Origin: Asterionellopsis glacialis
Lineage: Eukaryota > Bacillariophyta > Plagiogrammaphyceae > Rhaphoneidales > Asterionellopsidaceae
Direction of reading: 5' to 3'
Length of the DNA: 10,902 bases
Assembly (NCBI GenBank): GCA_014885115.2
Contig: WKLE02003936.1
Coordinates: 1-10,902, forward strand
The position numbers and the translations under genes were made by a program. Below the pieces are notes generated by a model that saw only the letters and a program-made list of their open reading frames with translations, was not told the DNA's origin and did no database searches. This document shows, in pieces, positions 9,039-10,902 of this stretch (within the stretch, counting starts at the first letter, position 1; every line of letters starts with the position of its first letter).

Positions 9039-9785
9039 ATGGGCTTTCTTTATGATACATGCATTGCACCGTGCTGCCTTCATCGAACGTTGAATGAAGT
9101 ACGTGAAGAAGTTAATCGACTCCAAAAGGAAAATGATGAACTGAAGGTGCAAAATGAAAGACTTGAGGAAAATACTAAAAAGCTGCAAGTTGTAGAAGGA
9201 AAGTTAGAAGAAATTAGTTTATTGCAAGGCCAAAATGTTGACGCCTTAGTAGAGCAAGTCCGAGAATTCAAATCTATTCAAGAACAAGTCAAGGTTAGTT
9301 TATACATGATTTTTTGTTCTTCTTGAAACAATAAAGATAGAAAGCTGGGTAACTTTCGGATTCATTACCATTCTGCAATGCTTTTGTATTGTGGGCCTCT
9401 TCTCACCCAACATCTGTTTTTTATAAAAACCATTTTTTAAATTTAAAAATACCCTTGACCACTCAAATATATTGAATTCACATAGGAAAACTTGGAGGCA
9501 AAGGTGATGCAAAATATTATTAGTGTTGTATTTAGTGCCGACAGTGATGGAGACTTTAAAATTAATCCTCACGAAGTAGATACTCTCAAGCTTAGGTTGA
9601 AAACTATCGATGGAGTTGACTTCTCGGAAGAAAACTTTGAAAAGGCCATGAAGAAGGCTTCTTCAGATGGACATGATATTCAAGCGCTTCTTGAAGTAAT
9701 GAAAAACTTATATGATGACGAAGTTCCAGCCGAAGACAATATTTTCACAATCAAGACAGAAGAAGTAATGGAGAAAAAGAAGTGA
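9039..9785 (+). CDS. Small coiled-coil (leucine heptad) protein with one EF-hand-like loop, two exons
   Basis: The coding sequence is 9039-9293 joined to 9486-9785, giving 184 residues. The ATG at 9039 (A at -3, G at +4) is the first in a frame that is open, without ATG, from about 8958. Residues 1-13 hold a cysteine cluster (C8, C12, C13) that could be lipidated or bind metal. The glycine at 2 is followed by phenylalanine, which argues against standard N-myristoylation. Residues about 18-90 form a strong coiled coil with leucines at 28, 35, 42, 49 and 56 in exact heptads and asparagines at 32 and 39; there is no basic region, so it is not a bZIP factor. Residues 104-115 (D, D, D at loop positions 1, 3, 5; I at 8; E at 12) form an EF-hand-like loop with phenylalanine instead of glycine at position 6. 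A possible degenerate partner, SSDGHDIQ, follows at about 146-153. The end is acidic, then lysine-rich. The likely role is a calcium-responsive oligomer or adaptor; this is inference. Confidence 0.78.
9294..9485 (+). other. Spliceosomal intron of the coiled-coil/EF-hand gene (192 bp, phase 0)
   Basis: The donor is AAG|GTTAGT and the acceptor ATAG|GAA. The two sides are in the same frame, and splicing joins a coiled coil (QEQVK) to its continuation (ENLEAKV) leading into the EF-hand. Unspliced, the frame stops at 9324-9326 within the intron. The intron is much more AT-rich than the exons, has only a weak pyrimidine tract, and contains a perfect 16-bp A/T palindrome at 9434-9449. It separates the coiled coil from the EF-hand segment almost at the domain border. 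Confidence 0.85.
9434..9449. repeat. Perfect 16-bp A/T palindrome inside the intron
   Basis: Five T, three A, three T and five A form a perfect self-complementary block. A neighbouring near-palindrome of G, T-run, TAT, A-run and C lies just to the left (about 9415-9430). In such AT-rich sequence this may be chance; it could also shorten the effective distance between splice sites by folding. Confidence 0.4.
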
Positions 9786-10281
9786 ATAAAGGCAAGATGA
9801 AATTTCCTGAAAACCATGTTAATGTGTTATTTTACCGGTATAATGTTGTTACTAATAATTATTTAAAAAAAAATACTCGTTCTACAGCATTTGATTCCCA
9901 CACGAATACATTGGTCAATAAAAACCAAGACGCTATGCATATTTCGTTTGACTTATGCCAAGCAGTGAACATGTATGACTGAGAGAATTTGAGTTGATGG
10001 ACATTGCATAATGATTTATTAATTTTCTACATTATTCGTATTCTCCGTATGATTTGAGGGCACAGACAGCTTTAGCCTCTCAAGAGAATGTGATCCACAA
10101 TTTTTGTTAAAGGAAATATCATCCACGGTTAGGTACTTAATAGGACTGAAAGCTTCACTCTTCTCACACGGCACTCTTTTTGCAGACACCAAAAAAATCG
10201 GAACGGAGATCTACCTGGCAGACAGGATCTTTCATCCCCCGTTCAAAATTTCCGTTCGAAATCTACTTTGCCATTAATTTT

Positions 10282-10302
10282 GATAGTGCAAATTGTACTA
10301 TC
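10282..10302. repeat. 21-bp imperfect palindrome
   Basis: GATAGT at the left and ACTATC at the right pair perfectly, and the inner CAA-A-TTG also pairs, leaving one mismatched pair between. It is AT-rich and in non-coding sequence. Confidence 0.4.
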
Positions 10303-10339
10303 GATATTAAAAGTAATCCATTCTTTTTTGGATGTAGAG

Positions 10340-10353
10340 AAATTTCGAAATTT
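10340..10353. repeat. Perfect 14-bp palindrome AAATTTCGAAATTT
   Basis: The block is fully self-complementary around a central CG. It lies 38 bp to the right of the 21-bp imperfect palindrome and about 50 bp left of motif copy 4, so it belongs to the dense palindrome cluster. Confidence 0.45.
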
Positions 10354-10400
10354 TGGTCGGTTTCCAATAAGAATTGAAGTGAATATAGTCCTACGGTGGT

Positions 10401-10411
10401 GTACCTGGTAC
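10401..10411. repeat. GTACCTGGTAC motif copy 4 (complete 11-bp palindrome)
   Basis: GTACC-T-GGTAC is symmetric and, like most copies, is followed by A. A further half-site, AGGTAC, follows three bases after it. Its TACC starts 42 bp before that of copy 5, similar to the 39-bp step between copies 1 and 2. Confidence 0.7.
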
Positions 10412-10443
10412 ATAGGTACTGTATTATTTAAGGCTAGGGGAAA

Positions 10444-10454
10444 TACCTGGTACA
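10444..10454 (+). repeat. TACCTGGTACA motif copy 5
   Basis: This exact copy lies only a few bases before the 16-bp palindrome at 10458-10473, and the two together form a compact pair of symmetric sites. Confidence 0.7.
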
Positions 10455-10457
10455 ACA

Positions 10458-10473
10458 TGTACGAGCTCGTACA
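10458..10473. repeat. Perfect 16-bp palindrome TGTACGAGCTCGTACA
   Basis: The block is fully self-complementary and has mixed composition, so it is much less likely by chance than the A/T palindromes. It shares the outer TGTAC/GTACA ends with the TACCTGGTACA motif next to it. Confidence 0.6.
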
Positions 10474-10513
10474 GTAGTGAAACCCTCTCGCAACCAAGGA
10501 AACAAAAATACCT

Positions 10514-10558
10514 GTACGTACCTGGTAGGACTCTCTCTAGTAGCAAAAGACTACCAGG
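10514..10558. repeat. Motif copy 6 within an 8-bp inverted repeat pair
   Basis: TACCTGGTA at 10519-10527 is preceded by GTACG, giving the same GTACGTACC extension as copy 2. A shortened variant, TACCTGTAC, overlaps on the left (10509-10517). CCTGGTAG at 10521-10528 is matched by CTACCAGG at 10551-10558 across 22 bases, so this copy could form a hairpin or bind a protein at two facing half-sites. Confidence 0.6.
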
Positions 10559-10704
10559 CAAGCTTACATTTTGTATCTCTTGGCACCGATTACACTCGAC
10601 TCATCCTGTTTAGCTACTGTATTAACTAGTCTAGATGACGATGAAATCCCTGGAGGAAGTCAATTCTTTGGCGGAGGATTGATGGTAATGGAAAACATTT
10701 CAAA

Positions 10705-10902
10705 TTAAAATTCACCACAAATTGAAAGATGTCGGAGGTTTTGAAAACAGAAATGGTCTCGAATCGAGGACGCAACGAGAGAAATAGAGAAGGTGCCATG
10801 CCACACCTTGGCTACAGCTATGTTCTCCTTTGCCCATGTTTGTGAGAAGTCTGCGCCAGTATTCAACCTGCCACTACCGACAATTGAGTGGAGCCGATAA
10901 CC
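10705..10902. other. Two overlapping open frames at the window end; possible partial exon
   Basis: On the plus strand a frame is open from 10745 to a TAA at 10898-10900 (51 codons). It could follow an acceptor-like AAAACAG at 10744-10750 and has a protein-like composition (for example IEDATREIEKVP, then LATAMFSFAHVCEK). On the minus strand a different frame is open from the window edge to a TAA at 10705-10707 (65 codons). At most one is likely real. I recognise neither, and frames of this length arise by chance, so this is only a pointer to a gene that may lie across the border. Confidence 0.2.

Larger units (their letters stand above)
9786..10902. other. Spacer downstream of the coiled-coil/EF-hand gene, rich in short palindromes
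   Basis: No confident gene lies here. The left part is presumably the 3' untranslated region: an AATAAA overlaps the stop codon (9785-9790), and an A-run lies at about 9866-9874. A palindrome, TACCGGTA, at 9833-9840 resembles the TACCTGGTA motif without its central base. From about 10200 to 10560 the sequence holds three exact motif copies (10401, 10444, 10519), degenerate copies (10213, 10509) and several unrelated palindromes. Open frames at 10180-10377, 10243-10497 and 10268-10477 overlap on both strands and show no domain-like content. The last 200 bases are described separately. Confidence 0.55.

Noticed and set aside
9782..9982. 66-residue open frame directly after the coiled-coil/EF-hand gene.
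   Set aside because: It starts with GTG overlapping the real stop codon, and the AT-rich content looks like 3' untranslated sequence.
10180..10377. Exon after the acceptor-like CTCTTTTTGCAG at about 10174-10185.
   Set aside because: The acceptor looks good, but the following frame is palindromic AT-rich sequence with no protein-like pattern, and no donor or upstream exon pairs with it.

Overview
The window looks like nuclear DNA of a unicellular eukaryote. A diatom or related stramenopile is my best guess. The support is long near-intronless genes, short GT...AG introns, good ATG contexts, AT-rich spacers, and a small coiled-coil/EF-hand protein of a style I associate with such algae. No gene or signal looks bacterial, viral or organellar. 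The taxonomic call is an inference; nothing here fixes the species.

Layout. Bases 1-1117 are AT-rich with no gene I can support. Bases 1226-6353 (+) hold one large gene split by a 91-bp intron at 4329-4419. It encodes a TPR scaffold of about 1678 residues that matches SKI3/TTC37, the scaffold of the superkiller complex that feeds mRNA to the cytoplasmic exosome. Only 71 bp separates its stop from that of a convergent gene (6425-8275, -). That gene encodes an unusual two-domain protein: an N-terminal ChaN/Tiki-like domain with both GxxH motifs, joined to a C-terminal SAM-dependent methyltransferase that resembles the arsenite methyltransferases but lacks key cysteines. A 763-bp divergent spacer (8276-9038) leads to a third gene (9039-9785, +) with a 192-bp phase-0 intron. 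It encodes a 184-residue protein with a leucine-heptad coiled coil followed by one EF-hand-like loop. Bases 9786-10902 contain no confident gene, but are rich in short palindromes, and two overlapping open frames reach the window end.

The most distinctive non-coding signal is a short near-palindrome, TACCTGGTACA (symmetric core GTACC-W-GGTAC). It occurs six times between 8584 and 10527, with several degenerate copies, and I found none in the first 8.5 kb. It sits in both spacers around the coiled-coil gene, one copy 11 bases before its ATG. It could be a regulatory site or a small dispersed element.

The three genes have no obvious common pathway (mRNA decay scaffold, possible heme- or metal-linked enzyme, possible calcium sensor). 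Their adjacency is probably just compact genome organisation. The convergent and divergent pairs may share transcript ends or promoter elements.
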